Shown: one piece after another, positions 41,873 through 51,356 of the stretch | How positions within the stretch are numbered: position 1 is the stretch's first letter | Layout of the letters: the number at the start of each line of letters is the position of its first letter | NCBI GenBank assembly: GCA_022820825.1 | Contig: JAJEEU010000080.1 | Location: forward strand, 62,001-126,000 | DNA length: 64,000 nt | Direction of reading: 5' to 3' | Source: Vicinamibacteria bacterium | GTDB lineage: Bacteria > Acidobacteriota > Vicinamibacteria > Vicinamibacterales > UBA8438 | Made by a program: the position numbers and the translations under genes | The notes under the pieces: generated by a model | What the model was told of the DNA's origin: nothing | Seen by the model: only the letters and a program-made list of their open reading frames with translations | The model's database searches: none

Positions 41873-42094
41873 CGCGCGCGTAGCGCTTCCCGGCGCGCCG
41901 GCTACCGGATATTGGCTTGCGCCTGCCTTGATCGTTTCCCTTCCCGCGGGTCACCGTAGTCCGGGGCTGACCCGGGGAGAAGCACACCGGGCGAGGGCCG
42001 GCGCGACGGTCATGGCTCGTCGCGTCTGTCGCGACCCCTGTTGGGCGGGCGCGCTCCGGGTCGGCTCCGCTTCCCTGCGCGGCCGCGCGCTCAA

Positions 42095-42184
42095 CAGCCC
42101 GTAGCAAGAGTCCCGCGTCGCACCGAGACCGTTCAGGGGGTTTGCATGGACGGTCGAATGCAGCGGGACTCTTGCTACGGGCTG
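42095..42184 (-). repeat. Stop-codon-abutting hairpin element, short form (copy B)
   Basis: Perfect 22-bp inverted repeat CAGCCCGTAGCAAGAGTCCCGC ... GCGGGACTCTTGCTACGGGCTG; abuts aroK stop codon; homologous to 31198-31356. Confidence 0.9.
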
Positions 42185-42685
42185 TCAGTAGCCGAGCCAG
42201 TCGCGAATGCGTTCAACGAGCTCGCCGGGAGGGGTCTCCCCGGCGTCGAGGCGCAGGTGGGCGAGCTGATAGGCCGCGCGACGCGCGTGGTACAGCGCCA
42301 GCAGCGTGCCGCGGTCGGTCGCCAGGGGCCGCCGGCCGTCGGAAGGGATGCGCGCGACCACCTGCTCGAAGGAAAGATCCAGCCAGATCGACGCGCCGTC
42401 GTCATTGATGACGCGGCGGTTCTCCGGTTCCACGAACGTGCCGCCGCCGGTGGCCACGACCGCGTGCCGCGACGGCAGGAGCGAGCACAGCACCGTGTGC
42501 TCGATCTCCCGGAAGTACGCCTCGCCGCGCCGCGCGAAGATATCGGCTATGGATTGCCGCTCGCGGGCGACGATCGCATCGTCGATATCCTCGACCTGCC
42601 AGCCGAGGCTCGCGCCGAGGGCGCGGGCCACCGTCGACTTGCCGGCGCCCATGAAACCGACCAGGTAGATCTTGTCCGTCTTCAC
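42185..42685 (-). CDS. aroK: Shikimate kinase
   Basis: IYLVGFMGAGKSTVARALG; DIDDAIVARERQSIADIFARRGEAYFREIE; ATGGGTF. Confidence 0.93.
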   Translation of the reverse strand: MKTDKIYLVGFMGAGKSTVARALGASLGWQVEDIDDAIVARERQSIADIFARRGEAYFREIEHTVLCSLLPSRHAVVATGGGTFVEPENRRVINDDGASIWLDLSFEQVVARIPSDGRRPLATDRGTLLALYHARRAAYQLAHLRLDAGETPPGELVERIRDWLGY

Positions 42686-44019
42686 GCTGGCCGTGCGGGC
42701 TCGCGGACTGCTGCAAGCGCCTCGAAGAAGCCGGGATAGGATACGTCCACTGCCGCGTGTCCCGTAATCGTCGTCGGTCCGGCGGCGGCCAGCGCGGCAA
42801 CGGCGAAGGCCATGGCCATGCGGTGATCGCCGGCCGCGTCCACGACCCCGCCGGTCAGCGCGGCGGGGCGTATCGCGAAGCCGTCGGGACGCTCGTCGAC
42901 TTCCGCGCCGAGCGCGCGCAGTCCGCAGGCCAGCACGGCGATGCGGTCGCTCTCCTTCGCCCGCAACTCCGCGGCGCCGTGAACCTCCAGTGCGCCGCCG
43001 GCGCAGGCTGCCGCGGCCAGCGCCGGCAGCTCGTCGATCACGCCGGGCACCTGGTCCGGGCCGATGCGCAGCGGCCGCCGCGCGCCGTACCGCACGCGAA
43101 CGGTGCCGAACGGCTCGCCGGCCGCGACGCCGGTCTGCGCGACGGCCACGTCCGCACCCATCGCCCGCAGCAGGTCGAGAAACGCGGAGCGGGTCGGATT
43201 CAGACCGACGTCGGCAATCTCCACCGCGGATCCCGGAAGCGCGGCGGCCGCCGACGCCCAGAACGCCGCCGACGACAGGTCGCCCGGTACGCGCAGTTGC
43301 GCCGGTGCGGGGCGCTGGCCTCCGCGCACCGCGATCCGGCCTTGCGCGCGGTGGATGTCGATGCCGAACGCCGGCAGCGCCCGTTCGGTGTGGTCGCGGG
43401 TCGGGACCGGCTCGATCACCTGCGTCGTGCCTGCGGCGTGCAGCCCGGCCAGCAGGACCGCACTCTTGACCTGGGCGCTGGCCACCGGCGGCTCGTACGT
43501 CGCACCCCGCAACGCCGCGCCGCGGATGACGAGCGGCGGCCGGCCGCCGGCAGTCAGGATGCGTGCGCCCATCTTCTCGAGCGGATCGACTATCCGCCGC
43601 ATCGGCCGGCGCTGCAGCGAAGCGTCGCCGGTGATGGTGGTCTCGAACGGGCGGGCCGCCAGGATGCCGGCCAGCAGGCGCATGGTGGTGCCGGAATTGC
43701 CGGCGTCCAGCCGCTCGTGCGCGGGACCAAGCGCGTCCGCCCCGCGCCCGTCGATGACTATCGTGGGTCCGGCGTCTCCGGCGCCGTCGGGTGCGGTGCG
43801 CACATCGACGCCGAGCATCCGGAGGCAGTGCAGGGTGGACGCGCAGTCGGCGCCGGGCGCATAGTTGCGTATGGTGGACGTGCCGTCGGCCAGCGCCGCC
43901 AGCAGCGCGTAGCGGTGTGAGATCGACTTGTCACCGGGAACCTGCAGCCGGCCGCGGACCGGCCCGCCGGGGGTGATGATCACGGCAGGTATGGTACCCT
44001 GAGGCGCCGACGCAAGCAT
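42682..44019 (-). CDS. aroA: 3-phosphoshikimate 1-carboxyvinyltransferase (exact start uncertain)
   Basis: LQVPGDKSISHRYALLAALADG; LDAGNSGTTMRLLAG; AELRAKESDRIAVL; overlaps aroK. Confidence 0.93.
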   Translation of the reverse strand: MLASAPQGTIPAVIITPGGPVRGRLQVPGDKSISHRYALLAALADGTSTIRNYAPGADCASTLHCLRMLGVDVRTAPDGAGDAGPTIVIDGRGADALGPAHERLDAGNSGTTMRLLAGILAARPFETTITGDASLQRRPMRRIVDPLEKMGARILTAGGRPPLVIRGAALRGATYEPPVASAQVKSAVLLAGLHAAGTTQVIEPVPTRDHTERALPAFGIDIHRAQGRIAVRGGQRPAPAQLRVPGDLSSAAFWASAAAALPGSAVEIADVGLNPTRSAFLDLLRAMGADVAVAQTGVAAGEPFGTVRVRYGARRPLRIGPDQVPGVIDELPALAAAACAGGALEVHGAAELRAKESDRIAVLACGLRALGAEVDERPDGFAIRPAALTGGVVDAAGDHRMAMAFAVAALAAAGPTTITGHAAVDVSYPGFFEALAAVREPARPA

Positions 44020-44452
44020 GTCCGACACCTGCCACACCGTGCGCCTGGCGTTTCCCAGCCATCTCGACATGCTGGATTTCGTCCAACTCCTCGGTGATCA
44101 TGCCGGCCGGGCGGGCAACCTCGACGACGACGCGGCGCACCAGATGTGCCTCTCCGTGCGCGAGTCGGTGGTGAACGCGATCACGCACGGCAACACCGGG
44201 GACGAATCGAAGCGGGTCGTCGTCGAATTCCAGTTGGAGCCGGCCGATGCACCGGCGCGGGTCATCGTGCGCGTGCTGGATCAGGGCGCGGGATTCGACG
44301 TGGTGGACGTCCCCGATCCGGTGGCGTCCGAGAACCTTCTCAAGTCGTGCGGCCGCGGTCTCTTCTTCATGCGCAAGTTCATGGACAGCCTGACCTGCCG
44401 GCGCGTTCCAGGCGGCGGGACCGAGGTCCGGATGGTCAAGAAGATCGGTTGA
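44018..44452 (+). CDS. RsbW-like serine kinase/ATP-binding anti-sigma regulator
   Basis: HQMCLSVRESVVNAITHGN N-box; VLDQGAGFDVVDVPDPVASENLLKSCGRGLFFMRKFMD. Confidence 0.85.
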   Translation: MSDTCHTVRLAFPSHLDMLDFVQLLGDHAGRAGNLDDDAAHQMCLSVRESVVNAITHGNTGDESKRVVVEFQLEPADAPARVIVRVLDQGAGFDVVDVPDPVASENLLKSCGRGLFFMRKFMDSLTCRRVPGGGTEVRMVKKIG

Positions 44453-45273
44453 TGGCGGTCGCGCCGGACCTGCTGCAGACGGCCATCGAGATCGTCCTGC
44501 GAGCCGGCGCGATCCAGGTGGCGCGCCGCAGCCGCGCGCTCGAGATCGGGAAGAAGGGACCGATCGATCTCGTGACGCCGGTGGACGTGGAGATCGAGCG
44601 GATGTGCCGCGAAACGATCGCCGCGCGCTATCCGGATCACACCGTTCTCGCCGAGGAGCTGCCGAACGCCGCCGGTGCGGCCGCCGCCGGTCGGCACCGC
44701 TGGATCTTCGATCCGATCGACGGCACGGTGAACTACGCGCACGGACTGCCCGTATTCTGCGCATCGCTGGCGCTGGAGGTCGACGGGCAGATGGAAATCG
44801 GAGCGATCTACGACCCCTCGCGCGAGGAGCTGTTCGTTGCCGAGCGCGGGGCCGGCGCCCGCCTGAACGGCGCGCCGCTGTCGGTGTCGTCGGAAGAGGG
44901 CCTCCTCGACGCCATGCTGTGCACCGGCTTTCCGTACGACGTGCACGACACCGTCGACGAGGTGGTCGGGCTGTTCGGCGCGTTCGTGCGCCGAGCGCGG
45001 GCGGTCCGGCGCCTCGGCTCGGCGGCGCTGGACCTGTGCTACCTGGCCGCGGGCCGGTTCGACGGGTTCTGGGAGCAGCGCCTGCACCCCTGGGACACGG
45101 CCGCGGCGGCGCTGATCGTGGAGGAGGCCGGCGGACAGGTGACGGATCTGGCCGGCCAGCCGTTCACGCCCTTCGACGGCGACATCCTGGCGTCGAACGG
45201 CCGCCTGCACGATCAGATGCTCGCCGTCGTCCGGCAGTTCACCGCGCAGCGTTCACCAGACCGGACGGACTGA
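44452..45273 (+). CDS. Inositol monophosphatase family protein
   Basis: WIFDPIDGTVNYAHGLPVFCASLAL; LHPWDTAAAALIVEEAGG. Confidence 0.92.
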   Translation: MAVAPDLLQTAIEIVLRAGAIQVARRSRALEIGKKGPIDLVTPVDVEIERMCRETIAARYPDHTVLAEELPNAAGAAAAGRHRWIFDPIDGTVNYAHGLPVFCASLALEVDGQMEIGAIYDPSREELFVAERGAGARLNGAPLSVSSEEGLLDAMLCTGFPYDVHDTVDEVVGLFGAFVRRARAVRRLGSAALDLCYLAAGRFDGFWEQRLHPWDTAAAALIVEEAGGQVTDLAGQPFTPFDGDILASNGRLHDQMLAVVRQFTAQRSPDRTD

Positions 45274-45289
45274 CACCCACCGCGGACAG

Positions 45290-45440
45290 GTTGCTGCATC
45301 GTTAGATGGGGCTGCGCCCCAAACCCCCGCCGGCCACTCGCGGGGACCCCTTCGCCCCACTCCGTGGCCGGCGGGCCGCGCTGTGCGCGGCCTGGGGACG
45401 GCCGCGTTCGTGCTCGCCGTCCCCCTTGTACTTCACCGTC
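45290..45440 (+). repeat. REP-like repeat, long form (copy 3)
   Basis: CATCGTTAGATGGGGCTGCGCCCCAAACCCCCGCCGGCCACTCGCGGGGACCCC...GTGCGCGGCC...GTGCTCGCCGTCCCCCTTGTAC. Confidence 0.75.
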
Positions 45441-45565
45441 ATCGTGGTTGCACTCCAAGTCTCCCGGGTTGGCACCGATTGTGCACTCACCTCTTCTGAA
45501 CGCCGGTTGCGGGCGCCTGCCATCGGGTGCGGGCGCGCCGGGCCGGTCATTACCGGAGGAGGATC

Positions 45566-46267
45566 ATGCCAGCACATCGTATGTCGCTCATGGCCGCGGC
45601 GCTCGCCGCCGGTCTGTTGTGGAGTCAACCGGCCCAGGCCCAGCAGTGGCTTGCATTCAACGTCGGCGAATTCTCCCTGCGCGGGCTGGACGGCCGGATT
45701 GACGACGACGTCCTGCTGGAGAACAGCACCGTCTTCGACATCTTTCCCAGCGACTTCTCGAACGTTACGTTCGGCGGGGAGTGGCAGGCCGGCATCGGCC
45801 GCCACCTGGAGTTCGGCGTGGGGCTGGATTATTACCGGAGCACGGTGCCCAGCGTCTACCTCGACTACGTCGACTTCGATGGTTCCGAGATCTACCAGGA
45901 TTTCCGGCTGCGGATAACGCCGGTCACGTTCACGCTGCGCGTGAATCCGTTCGGCACGGATGCGCCGTTCCAGCCGTACGTCGGCGGCGGCGTGGGCGTG
46001 TTCAACTGGCGCTACAGCGAGGTCGGGGACTTCATCGACTTCACGACCTTCGAGGTGTTCAACGACCGGTTCGTGGCGACGGGGACCGATGTGGGCACCG
46101 TAATCCTCGGCGGAGTCCGCGTTCCCATCGGAACGTGGTTTGCGGCCGGCTTCGAGGCCCGCTACCAGCATGCCGCGGGCACGGTCGGCATCGACCAGGG
46201 CTTTCTGGCCGACCGGATCGATCTCGGCGGGTTCTCCACGCGGTATTCGATCCAGTTCCGCTTCTGA
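45566..46267 (+). CDS. Outer membrane beta-barrel protein
   Basis: Signal peptide; alternating barrel strands; ends ...RYSIQFRF; upstream GGAGGA. Confidence 0.75.
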   Translation: MPAHRMSLMAAALAAGLLWSQPAQAQQWLAFNVGEFSLRGLDGRIDDDVLLENSTVFDIFPSDFSNVTFGGEWQAGIGRHLEFGVGLDYYRSTVPSVYLDYVDFDGSEIYQDFRLRITPVTFTLRVNPFGTDAPFQPYVGGGVGVFNWRYSEVGDFIDFTTFEVFNDRFVATGTDVGTVILGGVRVPIGTWFAAGFEARYQHAAGTVGIDQGFLADRIDLGGFSTRYSIQFRF

Positions 46268-46358
46268 AGCGAGGGTCCCGTGGAGTCCGCAGCGCATCCG
46301 AAAGCTGGAGGCGGCCGGGCCGGCGCGGTGTCCTCCTTGACTATAATGCGGCCATCCA

Positions 46359-46958
46359 ATGGCCCGCATGGTTGCCTGGGCCCAATCCATCGCGCTGTCG
46401 ATAGGTGGGCCGGGGTTGTTCTTCATCGCCTTTCTGGACTCCTCGTTCCTGTCGCTGCCGGAGATCAACGACCTGCTGGTCGTGCTCCTGGTGATTCAGC
46501 ACAAGGAACGGATGCTGTACTACGCGCTGATGGCGACGCTCGGGTCGCTCCTCGGCTGCCTGGTGCTGTACTACATCGGCCGCAAGGGCGGCGCGGCGCT
46601 GGCCAGGCGCCGGTTCGGAGGGCGGCAGATGGAGCGGGCGCTGTCGCTCTATGCGCGCTACGGTGCGATGGCCATCGCCATTCCGGCCGTCCTGCCGCCG
46701 CCGTCGCCGTTCAAGGTGTTCGTGCTGCTCGCGGGCATCGCCGGCGTGCCGGTGCTGCAATTCGCCACGGTCATCGCCCTGGCGCGCGGCTTCCGGTATA
46801 CGTTCGAGGCGTGGCTCGCCGTGCGCTACGGCGATCAGGCCATCGCGCTGCTGGAGGAGCATGGCCGGTCCATCACGATCGCGATCGCGGTGGTCGTCAT
46901 CGGCGGCGTTGCGGTCTGGTTGATCCGCCGCCGCCGTGAGGCCGTGACGGGGGTTTGA
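46359..46958 (+). CDS. VTT/DedA-like (YqaA-type) membrane protein
   Basis: FFIAFLDSSFLSLPEINDLLVVLL; GRKGG; PAVLPPPSPFKVFVLLAG; TATAAT at 46342-46347. Confidence 0.8.
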   Translation: MARMVAWAQSIALSIGGPGLFFIAFLDSSFLSLPEINDLLVVLLVIQHKERMLYYALMATLGSLLGCLVLYYIGRKGGAALARRRFGGRQMERALSLYARYGAMAIAIPAVLPPPSPFKVFVLLAGIAGVPVLQFATVIALARGFRYTFEAWLAVRYGDQAIALLEEHGRSITIAIAVVVIGGVAVWLIRRRREAVTGV

Positions 46959-46978
46959 GGGGCGCCGGGCTGCCATCC

Positions 46979-47944
46979 ATGCCGCCGGAGATCTCGGTCG
47001 TCGTCCCGCTGTACAACGAGGCATCCAACGTCGGCGTGCTGCACGAGGAGCTGACCGCAGTGCTGCGCGGGCTCGACCGGCCGTACGAGCTGATTCTCGT
47101 CGACGACGGCAGCACGGACGGCACGTTCGATGCGCTGGCGGCGCTGCACGGCCGCGACCCGCGGACCGTCGTCATCCGCTTTCGGCGCAACTTCGGACAG
47201 ACTGCCGCATTCAAGGCCGGATTCGACCACGCCCGCGGGCGCGTCATCGTGACGCTGGACGGCGACCTGCAGAACGATCCGCGCGAGATTCCCGCGCTGG
47301 TAGCCCGTCTCGAAGAAGGGTTCGACCTCGTCAGCGGCTGGCGCCGCGAGCGCGCCGACCGCTGGTTGACGCGCCGCGTCCCGTCGCAGTGCGCCAACTG
47401 GCTGATCTCGCTGGTGACGGGGGTGAAGCTTCACGACTACGGCTGCTCGCTCAAGGCCTACCGGGCCGACGCGATCAAGCCGGTGCCGCTGTACGGCGAG
47501 CTGCACCGGTTCATTCCCGCGCTGGCCGCCGCGCGCGGCGCGCGGATTGCCGAGATGGCGGTGGGCCACCGGCCGCGCCGCTCCGGCGCCTCCAAGTACG
47601 GACTCTCCAGAATCGGCCGCGTGGCGCTGGATCTGCTTCTCGTCAAGTTCCTCGTCAGCTACGCGACGCGCCCGCTGCGGATGTTCGGGCCGCCGGGGCT
47701 GCTGCTGAGCGTCGCCGGACTCGGCATCGCCGGCTACGTGGCCGGCGCCTGCCTCCGCGGCGCACAACCGCCGGGCGGCGGGGTGTGGCTGCCGCTGGGC
47801 ATGCTGGTGCTTATGCTCGGCGTCCAGCTCGTGGCGCTCGGCCTGCTGGCGGAGCTGCAGATTCGCACTGCACGCGGCGCAGAGGGGAATCCGCCGTACG
47901 CCGTGCGCGAGGTGCTGGCAAGCCGGAACCGGCCCGAATCATGA
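46979..47944 (+). CDS. GT2 family glycosyltransferase (DPM1/ArnC-like, two C-terminal TMs)
   Basis: ISVVVPLYNEASNVGVLHEEL; LILVDDGSTDGT; LDGDLQNDPREIP. Confidence 0.9.
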   Translation: MPPEISVVVPLYNEASNVGVLHEELTAVLRGLDRPYELILVDDGSTDGTFDALAALHGRDPRTVVIRFRRNFGQTAAFKAGFDHARGRVIVTLDGDLQNDPREIPALVARLEEGFDLVSGWRRERADRWLTRRVPSQCANWLISLVTGVKLHDYGCSLKAYRADAIKPVPLYGELHRFIPALAAARGARIAEMAVGHRPRRSGASKYGLSRIGRVALDLLLVKFLVSYATRPLRMFGPPGLLLSVAGLGIAGYVAGACLRGAQPPGGGVWLPLGMLVLMLGVQLVALGLLAELQIRTARGAEGNPPYAVREVLASRNRPES

Positions 47945-49036
47945 CGTGGCGGCTTGCCGCACGGCCTTGACCACGGCCAACTGGCGCTCCTCGGACAGCT
48001 CGGGATAGATCGGCAGTGACAGCACTTCGCGCGCCGCCTGCTCGGCGTGCGGGAATGCGCCGGCGCGGTAGCCGAGGTCGGCGTACGGCGCCTGCAGGTG
48101 GATCGGCGCCGGATAGTGGACGGCGCACTCCACCCGCGCCGCCAGCAGCGCCGCGCGGATGGCGTCCCGCCGCGGCGAGCGGATCGCGTAGACGTTGCAG
48201 ACATGCTCCGCGCCGGGCACGCGGGACGGCGTTGTCACCGCGGTGCCCAACAGGGCGTCGTAGCGCTCCGCAACGGTCCGCCGTTCGCGTGTCCACTCGT
48301 CGAGGTGCTGCAGCTTGACGCGCAGGACGGCGGCTTGCATCTCGTCCATGCGGTAGTTTCCGCCGGCTTCCGTGCGGCCGCCGGCGTCGGTAGGTCCCCA
48401 GCTTCGCAGGCTGCGGGCAGCGCGCGCCAGCTCGGGATCGTTGGCGACGATGATGCCGCCCTCTCCCGCGGCGCTCAGGTTCTTGGTGGGGTAGAAGCTG
48501 AAGCACCCCGCGTCGCCGATGCTTCCGGCGCGCCGCCCCTTGTAGCGTGCGCCATGCGCCTGCGCGGCGTCTTCCACGACGGCGAGCCCGTGGCGGCGCG
48601 CCAGCTCCAGGATTGGATCCATGTCGGCCGGTTGCCCGTACAGGTGGACCGGCAGGATGGCGCGCGTGCGGCGGCTGACCGCCGCCTCCAGCGCGGCCGG
48701 GTCCATCGTGAGCGTGCCGGGGTCCACGTCGACGAACCGCACGTCCGCGCCGGTGCGCCGAATTGCGTCGACCGTGGCCACGAAGGTGAAGGGTACGGTG
48801 ACCACCTCGTCGCCGGCGCCGATCCCGGCGGCCACCAGCGCGACGTACAGGGCGCTCGTACCGGAGTTGACGCCCACGGCGCAGGCCGTTCCGCAGTACG
48901 TGGCGAACTGCTGCTCGAATGCCTCCACCTCGGGGCCGGAGGCGTAGCGCCCGCTGCGCAACACGCGCACGGCGGCTGCCTCCACATCGCCGCGGATGCG
49001 TTCGTGCTGCGCCTGCAGGTCGACCAGTGGGATCAA
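47939..49036 (-). CDS. DegT/DnrJ/EryC1 family aminotransferase (TTG start assumed)
   Basis: IPLVDLQAQHERIRGDV; GVNSGTSALYVAL; VEDAAQAHGARYKGRRAGSIGDAGCFSFYPTKNLSAAGEGG. Confidence 0.9.
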   Translation of the reverse strand: MIPLVDLQAQHERIRGDVEAAAVRVLRSGRYASGPEVEAFEQQFATYCGTACAVGVNSGTSALYVALVAAGIGAGDEVVTVPFTFVATVDAIRRTGADVRFVDVDPGTLTMDPAALEAAVSRRTRAILPVHLYGQPADMDPILELARRHGLAVVEDAAQAHGARYKGRRAGSIGDAGCFSFYPTKNLSAAGEGGIIVANDPELARAARSLRSWGPTDAGGRTEAGGNYRMDEMQAAVLRVKLQHLDEWTRERRTVAERYDALLGTAVTTPSRVPGAEHVCNVYAIRSPRRDAIRAALLAARVECAVHYPAPIHLQAPYADLGYRAGAFPHAEQAAREVLSLPIYPELSEERQLAVVKAVRQAATS

Positions 49037-49141
49037 GGTGTCACTCCGGGACGCGGGATCTGCTGCGCGCGGCGGAGTAGCGCTGCCGGCACGGCTCCCG
49101 CCATTGTACCTGCCGGCGGAGGCTGGTAAGATTGCGCCGGC

Positions 49142-49936
49142 ATGGCCTACGGCAGCGACCTGGAAGCACGGCTGGCGCGCAGGGTTACCCGCGCGATCAC
49201 CACCTTCGACCTGATCGAGGAGGGCGACCGCGTGATGGTCGGGCTGTCCGGTGGCAAGGACAGTTGGGCCCTGATGCAGATCCTGGACGTGCTGCGCCGG
49301 CGGTCGCCGGTGCGCTTCTCGCTGATTGCCGTCAACGTCGATTCGGGCTACGACGGCTACCGGCACGACGCGATCGCGGGGGCCTGTGACCAGCGGGGTT
49401 GGGAGTACCGCATCGAGCACACCTCCATCGGCGAGATCATGGATGACGTGCTCGACGCCGACGCGACGCCCTGCTCGCTCTGCGCGCGGTTGCGGCGCGG
49501 GGTCTTGTACCGGCTTGCCGCCGACGTGGGCGCCACGAAGATCGCGCTCGGCCATCACGCGGACGACTTCGTGGAGACGCTGCTGCTCAACCTGTTCTTC
49601 GCCGGCAGCCTCAAGGCGATGCCGGCCCGCCTGGTTTCGGACGATCGCCGGCACGTGGTGATCCGGCCCCTGGTGTACGTGGCCGAGGACGAGGCCCGCG
49701 CGTATACACGCGCCTGCGAGCTGCCGGTAATCGGCTGCTGCTGCCCGGTGTGCGGCGACCTCAGCCTGAAGCGGCAGCGCATCAAGCGCCTGCTGATCGA
49801 TCTCGACCGCGAGCATCCCGGACTGAAGCAGTCGATGCTCAAGGCGCTGGGAAACGTCGCGCCCCGGCATCTGCTCGACAACCGTCTCAATCCGCCCGCC
49901 GCGCTCCGCGCGGAGGCTGCCGCCGTGGCGTCGTGA
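49142..49936 (+). CDS. ttcA: tRNA 2-thiocytidine biosynthesis protein TtcA
   Basis: VGLSGGKDSWALMQIL; TPCSLCARLRRG; GHHADDFVETLLLNLFF; CCCPVC. Confidence 0.92.
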   Translation: MAYGSDLEARLARRVTRAITTFDLIEEGDRVMVGLSGGKDSWALMQILDVLRRRSPVRFSLIAVNVDSGYDGYRHDAIAGACDQRGWEYRIEHTSIGEIMDDVLDADATPCSLCARLRRGVLYRLAADVGATKIALGHHADDFVETLLLNLFFAGSLKAMPARLVSDDRRHVVIRPLVYVAEDEARAYTRACELPVIGCCCPVCGDLSLKRQRIKRLLIDLDREHPGLKQSMLKALGNVAPRHLLDNRLNPPAALRAEAAAVAS

Positions 49937-49973
49937 CGGCGCAGCGAGCGGTTGCGAGGGTCCGCCGCAATCC

Positions 49974-50423
49974 ATGCGAGTCGTGCTGCAGCGCGTCGGC
50001 TCCGCGCGCGTGAGCGTCGACGGCGGCGAATGCGCCCGGATCGGCCGCGGCCTGGTCGCGCTGGTCGGTGTGGGACGCGACGACGGACCGGACGACGTGG
50101 CATACACCGCCGGCAAGATCCGCAACCTGCGGTTGTTCGAGGATGACGGCGGCCGGCTGAACCGTTCGCTCGCCGACACGGGAGGGGAGCTGCTCGTCGT
50201 CTCGCAGTTCACGCTGTACGGCGACTGCCGCCGCGGCCGGAGGCCGTCGTTCGACAAGGCGGCGCCGCCCGCCGGAGCGCTCGGCATCTACGAAGACCTG
50301 GTCGCCGCGTTGCGCGCGAGCGGGCTGACGGTGCGGACGGGCCGCTTCCAGGCGATGATGCAGGTGGAGCTGGTCAACGACGGCCCCGTGACGCTGCTGC
50401 TCGACAGCCGGCGAAGCTTCTGA
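49974..50423 (+). CDS. dtd: D-aminoacyl-tRNA deacylase
   Basis: MRVVLQRVGSARVSV; LLVVSQFTLYGDCRRGRRPSF; NDGPVTLLLDS. Confidence 0.94.
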   Translation: MRVVLQRVGSARVSVDGGECARIGRGLVALVGVGRDDGPDDVAYTAGKIRNLRLFEDDGGRLNRSLADTGGELLVVSQFTLYGDCRRGRRPSFDKAAPPAGALGIYEDLVAALRASGLTVRTGRFQAMMQVELVNDGPVTLLLDSRRSF

Positions 50424-50426
50424 CGC

Positions 50427-50470
50427 AGCCGCCGGGGGTTTGGGGCGAAGCCCCGAGATATGAAGCCGCG
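50427..50470 (-). repeat. REP-like repeat, short form (copy 4)
   Basis: Reverse complement GCGGCTTCATATCTCGGGGCTTCGCCCCAAACCCCCGGCGGCTGCG. Confidence 0.7.
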
Positions 50471-50504
50471 CAGCCAGAAGTAACAAAGCTGGTAGCATCA
50501 GGCG

Positions 50505-51356
50505 ATGCGACGACTACAGGTGATGGCGGCCGGGATGTTGCTGGCGCTTGCCCTGCCGGCGGCGGTCAGCGCGCAACAGCGGCCGTTCGTCACCGAAGAC
50601 CCGGAACCGGTGGGCGGCGGCGTGATGCTGATAGAAGCCGGCTTCGACTACGTGCAGAAGCAGCAGTTCCCGGTGTCAGGTCTCACCGGCAATCTGGTGC
50701 GCGGGCCGTTGGTGGGACTGAGCTTCGGGCTGAGCGACATCGCCGAGCTGCAGATCGACGGGCTTTCCTTCAGCCGCCAGCGGGTGACCGCGCGGGAGCC
50801 GGCCCCGCTCTCGAGTCATCTGGATTTCGGCGGCGACACCACGTCGAGCGTCGCCGACCTGGTCATCGCCACCAAGGTGCGCTTGATCGACGAGGGCGCC
50901 GCCGCCCCCGGCTTCGGACTCCATCTCGCGACGAAGCTGCCGAATGCAAGCAACGAGGCGGGGTTGGGGACCGACGCGATGGACTTCTTCGCCTCGCTGC
51001 TGGTCGGCAAGACGATGGACACGGTCCGCGTGGTGGGGAACGCGGGGTTCGGCATCCTGGGAGATCCGACGCGGGGCGACCGTCAGAACGACGTGCTGAC
51101 CTACGGGATGTCGCTCGCCCGCGCCATGACGCATACCACCGAGGTAGTTGCCGAGGTGGCCGGCCGGCTGAACGCGCGCACGGAGAACGTGCCGGTCGGG
51201 ACCGAGAGCTCTCATGTCGCCCGGCTCGGCACGCGCGCGACGTGGGGGGCGATGCGGCTCGACGGCGCCGTCATTGTCGGACTCACGCCGCGCGACCCGG
51301 ACTTCGGGTTTACCGCCGGCTTCACATGGGCCTTCCGCGCGTTCAACGCCCCGTGA
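50505..51356 (+). CDS. Secreted/outer-membrane protein, paralogue of 58392-59249
   Basis: Signal peptide; QQRPFVTEDPEPVGGG; shared FPVSGLTG, LATKLPNASNE, GDRQNDVLTYG motifs with 58392. Confidence 0.75.
   Translation: MRRLQVMAAGMLLALALPAAVSAQQRPFVTEDPEPVGGGVMLIEAGFDYVQKQQFPVSGLTGNLVRGPLVGLSFGLSDIAELQIDGLSFSRQRVTAREPAPLSSHLDFGGDTTSSVADLVIATKVRLIDEGAAAPGFGLHLATKLPNASNEAGLGTDAMDFFASLLVGKTMDTVRVVGNAGFGILGDPTRGDRQNDVLTYGMSLARAMTHTTEVVAEVAGRLNARTENVPVGTESSHVARLGTRATWGAMRLDGAVIVGLTPRDPDFGFTAGFTWAFRAFNAP

Noticed and set aside
41970-41995. GGGGCTGACCCGGGG, briefly considered as a tmRNA 5' end
   Set aside because: Downstream sequence does not continue as tmRNA (no GGATTCGACGGG) and no tag ORF was seen
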